Below are positions 8,174 through 15,432 of a stretch of DNA of 41,746 bases, piece after piece (within the stretch, counting starts at the first letter, position 1; each line of letters opens with the position of its first letter). The notes beneath the pieces were generated by a model. The model made no database searches, was not told the DNA's origin, and saw only the letters and a program-made list of their open reading frames with translations. Source of the stretch: Bryobacterales bacterium (GTDB taxonomy: Bacteria; Acidobacteriota; Terriglobia; Bryobacterales; Bryobacteraceae); assembly GCA_016789745.1 (NCBI GenBank), contig JAEUQF010000314.1, forward strand, positions 1 through 41,746, written 5' to 3'. A program made the translations under genes and the position numbers.

Positions 8174-9534
8174 CAAACTTGCGCCGCGATCTCGGCCTTT
8201 CGGCCGCGGTATCTATTGTGATTGGCACTGTCATCGGCAGTGGGATTTTTCTGGTTCCAAAAGCGATGGCAACGGCCGTGGGCGATGCGCACACGGTATT
8301 CGCCGTCTGGATTTTCGGCGGCTTGCTAACGCTGGCCGGAGCCTTGACGTACGCCGAACTGGCCAGCGCGCTACCGGAGACCGGTGGCGAATACGTGTAC
8401 TTGCGCGAGGCCTATGGTCCCCTGTGGGCCTTCATTTACGGCTGGACGCAGATGTGGGTGGCCAAGAGCGGATCCATTGCGACGCTCGCCTCGGCCTTCA
8501 TCCTCTATCTCGCCAACTTCTTTCCGGCCCTGGAGCAGGTGATCGGGCATATTCCGCTCCCGTTGGGGCCGGGAGGGGCGCCGCTGGAGGTCCGGTCGGG
8601 GCAACTGGTAGCCATGGTGCTGATCATGGCGCTGGCCTGGCTGAACTACTACGGCGTTAAATTCGGCGGCGGCGTGCAGATTGCGGTGACTATTCTGAAA
8701 GTGACGCTAATTGCCGGCGTGATTGTACTGGGATTACTAGCCACGGGAGGAAATGTGGCGAATCTCAGCAGTTCGACGTCGGCGACGCCTGGCGGCGTGG
8801 CGGGGTTCTTCGCCGCACTGGTAGCGGCGCTGTGGGCCTATGACGGGTGGAACAACGTAGCGATGGTCTCCAGCGAGATCAAGGATCCGCAGCGGAACCT
8901 GCCGCGGGCGCTGATCGTGGGAACGCTGGCGGTGGTCGCGATCTATCTGCTTGCCAACGTGGCCTACTTCTATGTGCTGAGTGCGAAAGAAGTTAGTGGG
9001 GCCGACCGGGTGGCGGCGGACATGATGCGCCGCGTGGCCGGGGAGCCCGGAGCCGCGGCGGTGAGTATCGCGGCCATGGTATCCATCTTCGCGGCGTTAA
9101 ACGGTTCGATCCTGACCGGGGCGCGCGTACCCTACGCCATGGCGCGGGATGGGCTGTTCTTCCGTCCAATCGCCAAGATCCACCCGGAGTACGCCACACC
9201 ATCGAACTCGATTCTGCTGATGAGCGCGTGGGCGGCGGTGCTGGTGTTGAGCGGCAAGTACGAAGATCTGTTTAATTACGTGATCTTTTCCAGTTGGATT
9301 CTGTACGGAATGGCGACGGCGAGTGTGGTGGTGTTGCGCCGGAAGCGGCCGGACCTGCCGCGGCCGTACCGCACGTTGGGGTATCCCGTAATGCCTGTAT
9401 TGTTTGTGTTAGTGGCGATTGCGCTGCTGGGATCGACGGTACAGACGCGGCCGAGAGAATCGTTGATGGGAATTGGTATTATTGTACTGGGATTGCCGTT
9501 TTATGCCCGCTGGCGAGGACGACTTTCGGCCTAA
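8170..9534 (+). CDS. APC family amino-acid permease
   Basis: A 454-residue inner-membrane transporter with about 12 hydrophobic segments. VTNLRRDLGLSAAVSIVIGTVIGSGIFLVP carries the GSGIF unwound TM1 signature of the amino-acid/polyamine/organocation superfamily. TYAELASALPETGGEYVYLREAYG and FFAALVAALWAYDGWNNVAMVSSEIKDPQRNLPRA are typical of the LAT/basic amino-acid exchanger-like branch (WAYDGWN). The GTG at 8170 overlaps the preceding symporter stop by four bases. The frame is open much further upstream, but that part is a shadow of the SSS gene, so GTG is chosen. No substrate call can be made. Confidence 0.88.
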   Translation: MTNLRRDLGLSAAVSIVIGTVIGSGIFLVPKAMATAVGDAHTVFAVWIFGGLLTLAGALTYAELASALPETGGEYVYLREAYGPLWAFIYGWTQMWVAKSGSIATLASAFILYLANFFPALEQVIGHIPLPLGPGGAPLEVRSGQLVAMVLIMALAWLNYYGVKFGGGVQIAVTILKVTLIAGVIVLGLLATGGNVANLSSSTSATPGGVAGFFAALVAALWAYDGWNNVAMVSSEIKDPQRNLPRALIVGTLAVVAIYLLANVAYFYVLSAKEVSGADRVAADMMRRVAGEPGAAAVSIAAMVSIFAALNGSILTGARVPYAMARDGLFFRPIAKIHPEYATPSNSILLMSAWAAVLVLSGKYEDLFNYVIFSSWILYGMATASVVVLRRKRPDLPRPYRTLGYPVMPVLFVLVAIALLGSTVQTRPRESLMGIGIIVLGLPFYARWRGRLSA

Positions 9535-9581
9535 TCCCCAGTGATGGGTGGTGGGCGGTAAAGCCGCCTGAAAAAACTTTT

Positions 9582-9597
9582 GTTCCGAAATCAGAAC
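9582..9597. promoter_or_regulatory. Operator-like 16-bp dyad, distal copy
   Basis: GTTCCGAAATCAGAAC, extended on both sides to TTTGTTC / GAACAAA arms (9580-9599) that are exact reverse complements. A near-identical dyad lies at 9667-9682, with 85 bases between centres. It sits just upstream of a candidate -35 box for the gene at 9714. Palindromy and duplication suggest a dimeric repressor or activator site. Confidence 0.55.
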
Positions 9598-9604
9598 AAA
9601 CTGC

Positions 9605-9633
9605 TTGTGTTCCCTTCAGGCTGGGTTTATGCT
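9605..9633 (+). promoter_or_regulatory. Candidate sigma-70 promoter for the 9714 gene
   Basis: TTGTGT (9605-9610), 17-base spacer, TATGCT (9628-9633). Each box has three to four consensus matches. Predicted start near 9640, between the two dyads. A CCTTCAG ... CTGAAAGG imperfect inverted repeat overlaps it. Confidence 0.35.
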
Positions 9634-9666
9634 GAAAGGGCAGTGTAGGCTTGCGCCCAACCCTGT

Positions 9667-9682
9667 GTTCTGAAAACAGAAC
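9667..9682. promoter_or_regulatory. Operator-like 16-bp dyad, proximal copy
   Basis: GTTCTGAAAACAGAAC, a perfect GTTCTG / CAGAAC inverted repeat with an AAAA centre. It lies 32 bases before the ATG at 9714. It matches the 9582-9597 copy at 14 of 16 positions. Confidence 0.55.
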
Positions 9683-9713
9683 GGTTCGACATCCTCCGAA
9701 TGGGGTGACCGCA

Positions 9714-9923
9714 ATGGACGTGAACAAAATGCTCGCCGAATTACGCGCCGAGCGGGAACAGATTGAAGAGGCCATCCTCAGCCTGGAACGGCTGGCACGT
9801 GGCCGTGGCAAGCGCCGGGGCCGGCCGCCAAGCTGGCTGACGGAGATGCGGAAAGTGGGAACAAAGCCAGGTCCTGGCCGTCCTTCCAAGGCCGCATCGC
9901 AGGCCAAGTCGGCAACGACGTAG
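9714..9923 (+). CDS. Small AT-hook-like basic protein (69 aa)
   Basis: Residues 1-28 (MDVNKMLAELRAEREQIEEA...) form an amphipathic, likely coiled-coil helix. The rest holds two short Gly-Arg-Pro patches: RGKRRGRPPSW near 31-41 and GPGRPSKAA near 53-61. RGRPP and PGRPS resemble AT-hook minor-groove binding motifs, and the coil would allow dimerisation. It therefore looks like a nucleoid-associated or regulatory DNA-binding protein; that is an inference. The ATG at 9714 follows GGGGTGA at short distance; the frame is open to 9651, but that stretch overlaps the upstream dyad. Monocistronic, with a dedicated regulatory region carrying two dyads. I believe similar short proteins recur in Solibacter-like genomes but could not check. 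Confidence 0.7.
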   Translation: MDVNKMLAELRAEREQIEEAILSLERLARGRGKRRGRPPSWLTEMRKVGTKPGPGRPSKAASQAKSATT

Positions 9924-9949
9924 TTCTTCTTTCCTGCTAAAGAGATAAT

Positions 9950-10660
9950 TTATAAGGTGGCGCCGCCGTCCACCCTGAGCACTTGGCCGGTAACGTAGTT
10001 ATCGGGCTCCAGGAAGAAGCGCACGGCGGCGGCGACATCCGTGGCCCGGCCATAACGCGGCACGATCCCGTCGCGGATCAGATGTTCATACTTGCCCGAT
10101 GCAATCGAGGCAAGTGCCATCCCTGCCGCAGTGACCCCGGGTGCCACAACATTCACCCGGATCCCGAACCCTCGTACCTCTTTCGCCAATACCAACGCCG
10201 CGTGTTGCAACGCGACTTTCGCCGAAGCATACGCGGTGGAGCCGGCGACGACGTTCACCGCCTGCATGGTGGAGAACAGGACGATGGAGCCGGCCGATTG
10301 CGCCGCTTTCATCCGCTCGGCGGCTTCGCGCGCCAGCAGCATCGGGCCGGAGAAGTTGACTGCCATACTGTGAGCCGTGGCTGCTTCCATCGAGCCGCCT
10401 TCGCGGACGCGTGCCGGATCTCCGGCCAACACTACCAATCCGTAAAGAGCCGGTGCCGCGTCCAGCAGTCTGCGCCGGTCGGCCGCTTCGGTGATATCGG
10501 CCTGCACCAGCGCGCCTAACGACTCAAGCGGCAGCGCCCGTTCCCGGTTCGCCCGGTAGCTGAGCACCAGCGTCGCCTTCTCGTCCGCCAGACGCGCTGC
10601 CGTCACCGCTCCCAACCCGCCCGTTCCCCCCGCCAGAATAATCTCGCGATCCCGTAACAC
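9950..10660 (-). CDS. Short-chain dehydrogenase/reductase (SDR)
   Basis: A cytosolic NAD(P)-dependent oxidoreductase of 236 residues. The N-terminal dinucleotide motif reads LAGGTGGLGAVTAARLA, a TGxxxGxG variant. Catalytic residues are visible as the Ser in VLFSTMQAVN and the YxxxK in TAYASAKVALQHA. C-terminal GQVLRVDGGATL is the usual classical-SDR ending, close to FabG-like proteins. The GTG at 10660 is chosen because GGAGGAG (10671-10665) stands four bases before it; an ATG at 10678 is also open. Either start lies inside the 3' end of the O-antigen-ligase-like gene, a 137-bp out-of-phase overlap, so translation is likely coupled. Substrate unknown; no lipid or polyketide genes nearby. Confidence 0.86.
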   Translation of the reverse strand: MLRDREIILAGGTGGLGAVTAARLADEKATLVLSYRANRERALPLESLGALVQADITEAADRRRLLDAAPALYGLVVLAGDPARVREGGSMEAATAHSMAVNFSGPMLLAREAAERMKAAQSAGSIVLFSTMQAVNVVAGSTAYASAKVALQHAALVLAKEVRGFGIRVNVVAPGVTAAGMALASIASGKYEHLIRDGIVPRYGRATDVAAAVRFFLEPDNYVTGQVLRVDGGATL

Positions 10661-11852
10661 CAAGCTCCTCCAACGCAACGTATCCGCAACTCATCACCGC
10701 CAGGAACAGCACCAGCACTTCACTATCGCCCAGGTTGTGCTCAAACACGCCGCCGACCAGGATGGCGATGAGCGTAGCCAGCGCGCCGGCGATGATAAAC
10801 CGGGCGTCACTGGGTCCGGCCGGCGCGCGCGCCAGACCGCGGGCAAAGTCGCGAAGCATCAGTCCGAGCCAGCCGAGAAGAGCGGCAAGCGCGGGCAGTC
10901 CACGTTCGGCCGCGTAGTGCAGATAGATGTTATGCAGGTGCCCGTACCAGCCTTCGGGCAGTTGCTTCACGTCTTCCGGAACATATTCCTTGAAATGTGA
11001 TTTGACGTGTTCCGGGCCGATGCCGAACACCGGGTGCGCCTGGATGATCCGCAGACCGGTGCGCCAGGAGACGCGGCGGTGCTCGTTGGAATCGGTCTGG
11101 CCCTGCGGTTTCCAGATGGAGGTGAAGCGCTGTTTCAGGAAAGGCGGCGCGGCCAGCAGAGCGATGGCGATCAGCAAGGGCGCGATGACCACGGTCCAGC
11201 GCTTCCACATCCAAAGCAGCAGGGAGCCGGCGACAAAGGTGGCGACCCAGATACTGCGTGTGCCGCCGGCAAACAGGGCCAGCGCCATGATGGCGGCGGC
11301 AATCAGCCAAAGGCCACGGCGTTTGCCGGCATGGCCCCAGAGAAGGTAAGCGCCCAGCAGCAGTAGGGCGATCATGATCTGGCCGCCGAAAGTCATCCAG
11401 TGGCTCATGAAGCCGGTGATGCGTTCGCCCACCAGGCACTTATAATCGCCGCCGCAATTCTGCAATTGCCAGCTGAATTGGGCCAGCGCGCGCAGCGACG
11501 ATACCGTGGCGATGACGGCAATGGTGAGCAGCAGGCGCTTCACCGAAGCGAGGTCGCGGAAGGTGCTGCTGACAACGACCAGCGTCAGATAGACAAAGAA
11601 CTTGCGGATCTGCGGCCGGCCTTCGGCGGGGTTTGCCGACATGGCCAGCGACACGACTGTCCATAAGAGGAAGAAGCCGAGCGGCCATTTCACGGGCGGC
11701 AGGCGCAATTTGGCGCCGCTCAGCAGCAGCGTCGCGATGGCTAGGGCCAGGCAGATACTGGAGACGGCGATTGAGAACAGAATGCTGGCGGCGGCGCTGA
11801 AGGTCAGCCAGAAGGCAGCGCGCTCCAGTATTCGAATCTGCTTCTCACCCAT
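10524..11852 (-). CDS. O-antigen ligase/polymerase family membrane protein (Wzy_C)
   Basis: A 442-residue polytopic membrane protein of the WaaL/Wzy superfamily, which transfers or polymerises undecaprenyl-linked glycans on the outer face of the inner membrane. About ten hydrophobic segments are present. A large periplasmic loop after about residue 255 holds SWRTGLRIIQAHPVFGIGPE and then GHLHNIYLHYAAERGLPAL, the conserved Wzy_C motif with the functional His. The last 40 residues are Gly/Ser/Ala-rich and hydrophilic; they correspond exactly to the overlap with the SDR gene and may be an extension by stop-codon loss. No glycosyltransferases adjoin it, so it may be a stand-alone ligase. ATG at 11852. 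Confidence 0.85.
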   Translation of the reverse strand: MGEKQIRILERAAFWLTFSAAASILFSIAVSSICLALAIATLLLSGAKLRLPPVKWPLGFFLLWTVVSLAMSANPAEGRPQIRKFFVYLTLVVVSSTFRDLASVKRLLLTIAVIATVSSLRALAQFSWQLQNCGGDYKCLVGERITGFMSHWMTFGGQIMIALLLLGAYLLWGHAGKRRGLWLIAAAIMALALFAGGTRSIWVATFVAGSLLLWMWKRWTVVIAPLLIAIALLAAPPFLKQRFTSIWKPQGQTDSNEHRRVSWRTGLRIIQAHPVFGIGPEHVKSHFKEYVPEDVKQLPEGWYGHLHNIYLHYAAERGLPALAALLGWLGLMLRDFARGLARAPAGPSDARFIIAGALATLIAILVGGVFEHNLGDSEVLVLFLAVMSCGYVALEELGVTGSRDYSGGGNGRVGSGDGSASGGREGDAGAQLPGEPGTGAAA

Positions 11853-11904
11853 GGGATTAGGTCCAGTATGACAGAATGGAACTACAGCTTCGGGTAGGTT
11901 GTGT

Positions 11905-12396
11905 ATGGAAATCTATATCCTCCGCCATGGGATCGCGGACGAGCCCCGGCCGGGCATGCGAGATGCCGACCGGGCTCTGACAGCGGAAGGCAAAAAGCGG
12001 CTGCGTGAGGTGCTGCAGGTGGCACGCCACGCTGACGTGAAGCCTGAGATCATCCTCACTAGCCCCTACCGGCGCGCGCGGGAGACTGCGGAGATCGCGC
12101 GGGAGATCCTGCATCCGGAAACCGATTTGATTCCGGGAAACTGCTTCACACCGGAGGCCGACCCGTGTGAAGCCTGGGAGGAAGTGCGCATCCACCGCGA
12201 TGCGGCTTCCGTGCTCATCGCCACGCATGAGCCCTTCGCCGGGCTCTTCGCCGGCTACCTGTTGAACACACCCGCGCTCACCATTGATGTGAAGAAAGGG
12301 TCCATCATCCGTGTGGATGTGGAGAGTTTCGGATTGCAGCCGCGCGGGGTGTTGCGGTGGTTCCTGACGCCACGGCTGGCGGCGGTTCTCCGCTAG
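11905..12396 (+). CDS. sixA: SixA-like histidine phosphatase
   Basis: A 163-residue branch-1 histidine phosphatase. The catalytic RHG triplet is at residues 7-9 (MEIYILRHGIAD) and the second catalytic His lies in ATHEPFAGLFAG. ILTSPYRRARETAEI supplies the conserved Arg and phosphate-pocket residues. Length and the absence of a cap insertion match SixA, which dephosphorylates His-phosphorylated signalling domains such as ArcB HPt or PTS-Ntr NPr in E. coli. The ATG at 11905 follows GGGTAGG. It is divergent from the O-antigen ligase and converges on the PG-binding gene with a 4-base overlap of stops. Symbol given by family resemblance. Confidence 0.85.
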   Translation: MEIYILRHGIADEPRPGMRDADRALTAEGKKRLREVLQVARHADVKPEIILTSPYRRARETAEIAREILHPETDLIPGNCFTPEADPCEAWEEVRIHRDAASVLIATHEPFAGLFAGYLLNTPALTIDVKKGSIIRVDVESFGLQPRGVLRWFLTPRLAAVLR

Positions 12397-13529
12397 TCGC
12401 AGAGCGACTGGACGTGAAGAAATCCAGGCAGCTTTAGCTCGTTGATCGTAACCGGCCGGCATAGGCAGCGGTACTTCCAGTCGAGATGCTCCAGTTCGTC
12501 CGCACCATCGATATAGACCCAGTTACCCTTCAGCCCGTAGGCGACCTTGTCCGGATCCCAGCGGTAGACGCCGATGGGGCCTTTGTTGCCTCCACCAAAA
12601 TCCCATTGCCAAATCCAGAGCGATTGCTTTGAGGATTCGTTCCCGTAGAGCGTTGCCCGTTTCGGCGGGACACCCGGGGCCGCGTCCGGGATGGTGGTGG
12701 CGTTAGTGTCAGAGACGGATGCGGAGCTTCCGGCCGGACGGATCCTGGCGGTGTCGACGCCAGCATTCCCGAACTCCTTCTCTAAATCTTCCCTGATCTT
12801 GCGTAGTTTTTCGATGATCTGTGCGCGCTTCCCGGGATCCTTCGCGGCCTCCTTCCAAAACTTATCCCAGTTCCCGAACAGGTCTTTTCCTTTGGCCGCA
12901 GCCGAGCCGTTCGGGAGAACCTTCGCCAACATGCCGAACACTTCGAGGATCGACAAGACGTCTATCTGCTGGACATCGGCGCCCTTGGCCGCCTTGGATG
13001 CGGTACTTTTCTTATTATTGGGCTCCTTCCCGTACCAGAAGTAGCCACCCCCTTGTGTCTCCGGCGTGCCGCGTATTGCGTCTTCGGCCGCCTGCAGGGC
13101 GTCGAGGAGCCAGCGCAGTTTGTCGCCAGAAACACTGAGTGCATCGGGTGATTTGCCGCCGATCGCCGTTGCGTAGTTCCGCTTGTGGACGTTAGTGGCG
13201 TCTGCCGGGGCCACGTTGATTGCGGCGAGAGGAACTGCTTTCGACTGGCTGGTCGAATTTAAGCCTGGAACCGGGGTACTCCAGGCGATCAGAGCCTGAA
13301 GCAGGCGTCCTCCAGAGTCGACCAAAGCTTCCGCGGTTCCGTGGCTTGCCTGTTGGAACCTGCGGATCGCCGCGATGGTGATTTTGCCGCAAACTCCGTC
13401 TTCCACCAAGGGGGCGTCGGGGCCACCCTTAGTGGCCGGGACTTGATTGAGCAGGCGTTGGACCGTCTTCACATCAGCGGAGCGGTTGGTGCCATGAAAA
13501 CCAACACTGGCCGAGATCGTAGCAGGCAT
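12393..13529 (-). CDS. Peptidoglycan-binding-domain protein with unknown C-terminal region
   Basis: 378 residues. Residues about 12-75 form a PG_binding_1-like three-helix domain: SADVKTVQRLLNQVP, then DGVCGKITIAAIRRFQQ. The middle (about 130-270) is helical and charged, with an NNKKSTASKAAKG linker. The last 85 residues are aromatic-rich: SLWIWQWDFGGGNKGPIGVYRWDPD, then NWVYIDGADELEHLDWKYRCLCRP. I do not recognise this C-terminal part. No signal peptide is obvious, which is odd for a wall-binding protein and leaves open a secretion-system cargo or phage-like role. The ATG at 13529 has GAGGAG ten bases upstream; a GTG at 13547 overlaps that site and is less likely. Confidence 0.72.
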   Translation of the reverse strand: MPATISASVGFHGTNRSADVKTVQRLLNQVPATKGGPDAPLVEDGVCGKITIAAIRRFQQASHGTAEALVDSGGRLLQALIAWSTPVPGLNSTSQSKAVPLAAINVAPADATNVHKRNYATAIGGKSPDALSVSGDKLRWLLDALQAAEDAIRGTPETQGGGYFWYGKEPNNKKSTASKAAKGADVQQIDVLSILEVFGMLAKVLPNGSAAAKGKDLFGNWDKFWKEAAKDPGKRAQIIEKLRKIREDLEKEFGNAGVDTARIRPAGSSASVSDTNATTIPDAAPGVPPKRATLYGNESSKQSLWIWQWDFGGGNKGPIGVYRWDPDKVAYGLKGNWVYIDGADELEHLDWKYRCLCRPVTINELKLPGFLHVQSLCD

Positions 13530-13583
13530 GTCTGAGTAACTCCTCACCCATGCATGCGGGAAGAAACCAACTACGGGGTCACG

Positions 13584-14405
13584 CTACCGCAACGTCGCCC
13601 GCAGCCACTCCACCATCCTCTTCTTGTATTCCTGCTGTGCGGGATTCTTCTCCCACGCGCCCACGCCGTGCGCTCCGCCTTCCACCGTGAACACTTCGCA
13701 GCGATTGCCGGCCTTCTTCATCGCATCACACATCATCGGCGACTGTTCATAGGGAACCTGCGCGTCAGCCGTGCCATGGATAAACAGAAACGCCGGCAGA
13801 CCCTTGCGGACATAGCGGATGGGCGAGATCTCGTTCAGCTTCTCAACAGCGGCATCATCCAGCTTCTCCGGGATGCCCAGCAGCCGCGTGACATTCGGGC
13901 CGATCTCGCCGCGGTCCTTGGCACGCTTGAGCAAGTCGTGTGGACCATAGAAATCGACCACCGCGGCAACCTGCTCGGCCTTCGTGGCTTTCACGGCAGC
14001 CATCGCCACCAGGTGTCCGCCGGCGCTCTCGCCCATCAACGCCATGCGTTTCGAATCCACCTTGTACTGCCGGGCGTGAGCCTTGACCCAGCGGATGGCG
14101 GTGAGGACATCGTCGAGCGGGGCAGGGAAGGTCGCCTTGTGGGCCAGCCGGTAGTCGATAGTGAACCACACAAAGCCGGCTTCGGTCAGCGGCGGGAATA
14201 GCGGCGGCACGTAGGTGCGCTTGTTGCCGTTCACCCAACCGCCCCCATGCACGATGATCACCGTCGGGAATGGGCCCTTGCCCTCCGGTACCTGCACGTC
14301 CAGCAGCAGCGGTTCGCCGTTCGGCCGGGCAAACTCGATATCGCGCGTCTCGGCGGCAAACAAGGCGCCGGCCGCCAGCAATGTCATCTCAACCAAAAGC
14401 AGCAC
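13584..14405 (-). CDS. Secreted alpha/beta hydrolase (esterase, BD-FAE/HSL-like)
   Basis: A 273-residue esterase. The N-terminus VLLLVEMTLLAAGALFAAETRD is a short signal peptide. IIVHGGGWVNGNKRTY holds the oxyanion-hole HGGGW, MALMGESAGGHLVAM the nucleophile elbow GESAG. FLFIHGTADAQVPYEQ carries the acid Asp and VEGGAHGVGAW the catalytic His. This arrangement suits acetyl or feruloyl esterases acting on plant polysaccharides. The GTG at 14405 has GGGAG seven bases upstream; the ATG at 14387 is the alternative. It overlaps the 3' end of the phosphotriesterase-like gene by 17 bases, so the two form an operon. Much longer open frame upstream is a shadow of that gene. Confidence 0.86.
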   Translation of the reverse strand: MLLLVEMTLLAAGALFAAETRDIEFARPNGEPLLLDVQVPEGKGPFPTVIIVHGGGWVNGNKRTYVPPLFPPLTEAGFVWFTIDYRLAHKATFPAPLDDVLTAIRWVKAHARQYKVDSKRMALMGESAGGHLVAMAAVKATKAEQVAAVVDFYGPHDLLKRAKDRGEIGPNVTRLLGIPEKLDDAAVEKLNEISPIRYVRKGLPAFLFIHGTADAQVPYEQSPMMCDAMKKAGNRCEVFTVEGGAHGVGAWEKNPAQQEYKKRMVEWLRATLR

Positions 14406-15309
14406 GTGGATTCTCCCAAAGCAGGATATCGCGTTGCCTGGCGCTGAGTTTGGGAACGAACTTCGTGTAGAGGTGTGTGTAGTCTTTCCAGGCGCCGCCG
14501 TTGGGCTCTCCCGGCTTGTAGTAGCCGGCATCCTGGCTGATGAGCGTGCGGCCCAGCAGGCCCTGCTTCTCCATGAACTGCACGCAGTCCAGGTGCCACG
14601 CCAGGGACCCCTCGGTTGGGCCGATGTGATCGAACTCCACCCAGGCGCCCGCCTTGCCGATCTCGCGATGGAAGTTGTGGTCCTTTTCGCCGTCGGCATG
14701 CACCCAAACAAACTTCTCCGGTTTTGTTCTCGCTGCTAGCAGGATATCCAACTGCTCCCGCGCGGCGAGTCCGTTGCCCGTATGCGACGCAATCGTCAAT
14801 CCGGTCTCATTCGAACACAGCGCGGCGGCACGCACGATCTTCCTATCCAACTCATGCAGCGGACCCCGGTTGACGCCGATCTTGATAAAGCGCGGCTTCA
14901 TGCCGTCAACACCGTTGCGATACTCCGCCGCCCAGCGCTTGGCCAGCGCTTCGGCCGATTCCTGTTTCGCCCAACCCGGTAAAAAAAGATGATTACGGGC
15001 CGCATAAAGGCCGGTATTGGTCCAGATTTCCAGCCCGCTGGCATCCGCCAACCGCTTCAGCAGCCGCGGTGCCCGGCCGATGAAGTTCGGCGTGCATTCC
15101 TGGAACCGCCGGCAGCCCAACTTGACGAGTTCCTGTAGTTTAGGATTAACTAAAGCGAACACTGTATTCTCGTCATAGCGGCCGGGCCCGATCTTCTCCG
15201 CACCAATAAAATCGACTAGCACGTGCTCGTGCACCAGGATGGATGGTGGCGGCGCAGGTGCCATGACCGGCCCGGTCAGCGATAAGAAACCCCGTCTTGT
15301 CAAACGCAT
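14389..15309 (-). CDS. Phosphotriesterase-family metal-dependent hydrolase with export signal
   Basis: A 306-residue amidohydrolase-superfamily TIM barrel. MRLTRRGFLSLTGPVM is a short twin-arginine-like signal. Metal ligands can be placed: HEHVLVDF (HxH on strand 1), K in RFIKIGVNRG (carbamylated Lys position), H in TIASHTGNG, H in VWVHADGEK and D in LISQDAGYY. All are present, so an active di-metal centre is expected. The family includes phosphotriesterases and lactonases; here lactone or ester hydrolysis of a sugar derivative is a guess from context. The ATG at 15309 is selected for the RR signal; the frame is open to 15810 but that overlaps the divergent TonB receptor. Coupled to the esterase downstream. 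Confidence 0.85.
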   Translation of the reverse strand: MRLTRRGFLSLTGPVMAPAPPPSILVHEHVLVDFIGAEKIGPGRYDENTVFALVNPKLQELVKLGCRRFQECTPNFIGRAPRLLKRLADASGLEIWTNTGLYAARNHLFLPGWAKQESAEALAKRWAAEYRNGVDGMKPRFIKIGVNRGPLHELDRKIVRAAALCSNETGLTIASHTGNGLAAREQLDILLAARTKPEKFVWVHADGEKDHNFHREIGKAGAWVEFDHIGPTEGSLAWHLDCVQFMEKQGLLGRTLISQDAGYYKPGEPNGGAWKDYTHLYTKFVPKLSARQRDILLWENPRAAFG

Positions 15310-15395
15310 AGAGAATAACTCTTTCCCGCGAGTCCCATTATTCCACGGCCCGGTCCGGGCGGCCAGACGGCTGGACGTTTCGAAAGGTTCCGAGC

Positions 15396-15424
15396 TTGAC
15401 TTCGATACGGCAACTCGATAGAAG
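15396..15424 (+). promoter_or_regulatory. Candidate promoter of the TonB receptor
   Basis: TTGACT (15396-15401), 17-base spacer, TAGAAG (15419-15424). The predicted start point falls at about 15431, only 1-3 bases before the ATG at 15433, so the transcript could be leaderless or nearly so. No strong Shine-Dalgarno site is seen. Confidence 0.4.
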
Positions 15425-15432
15425 TAGCTGCC

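Noticed and set aside
9582..9682. LexA/SOS box reading of the GTTC-N8-GAAC dyads
   Set aside because: Spacing and orientation do not match the LexA motifs I know (GAAC-N4-GTTC or the GTTC direct repeat), and the gene is not an SOS gene by eye.
14406..14711. N-terminal 100+ residues of the longest frame for the esterase
   Set aside because: Reads as shadow of the phosphotriesterase-like gene (Arg/Ser-rich); the signal peptide and GGGAG site set the start at 14405.
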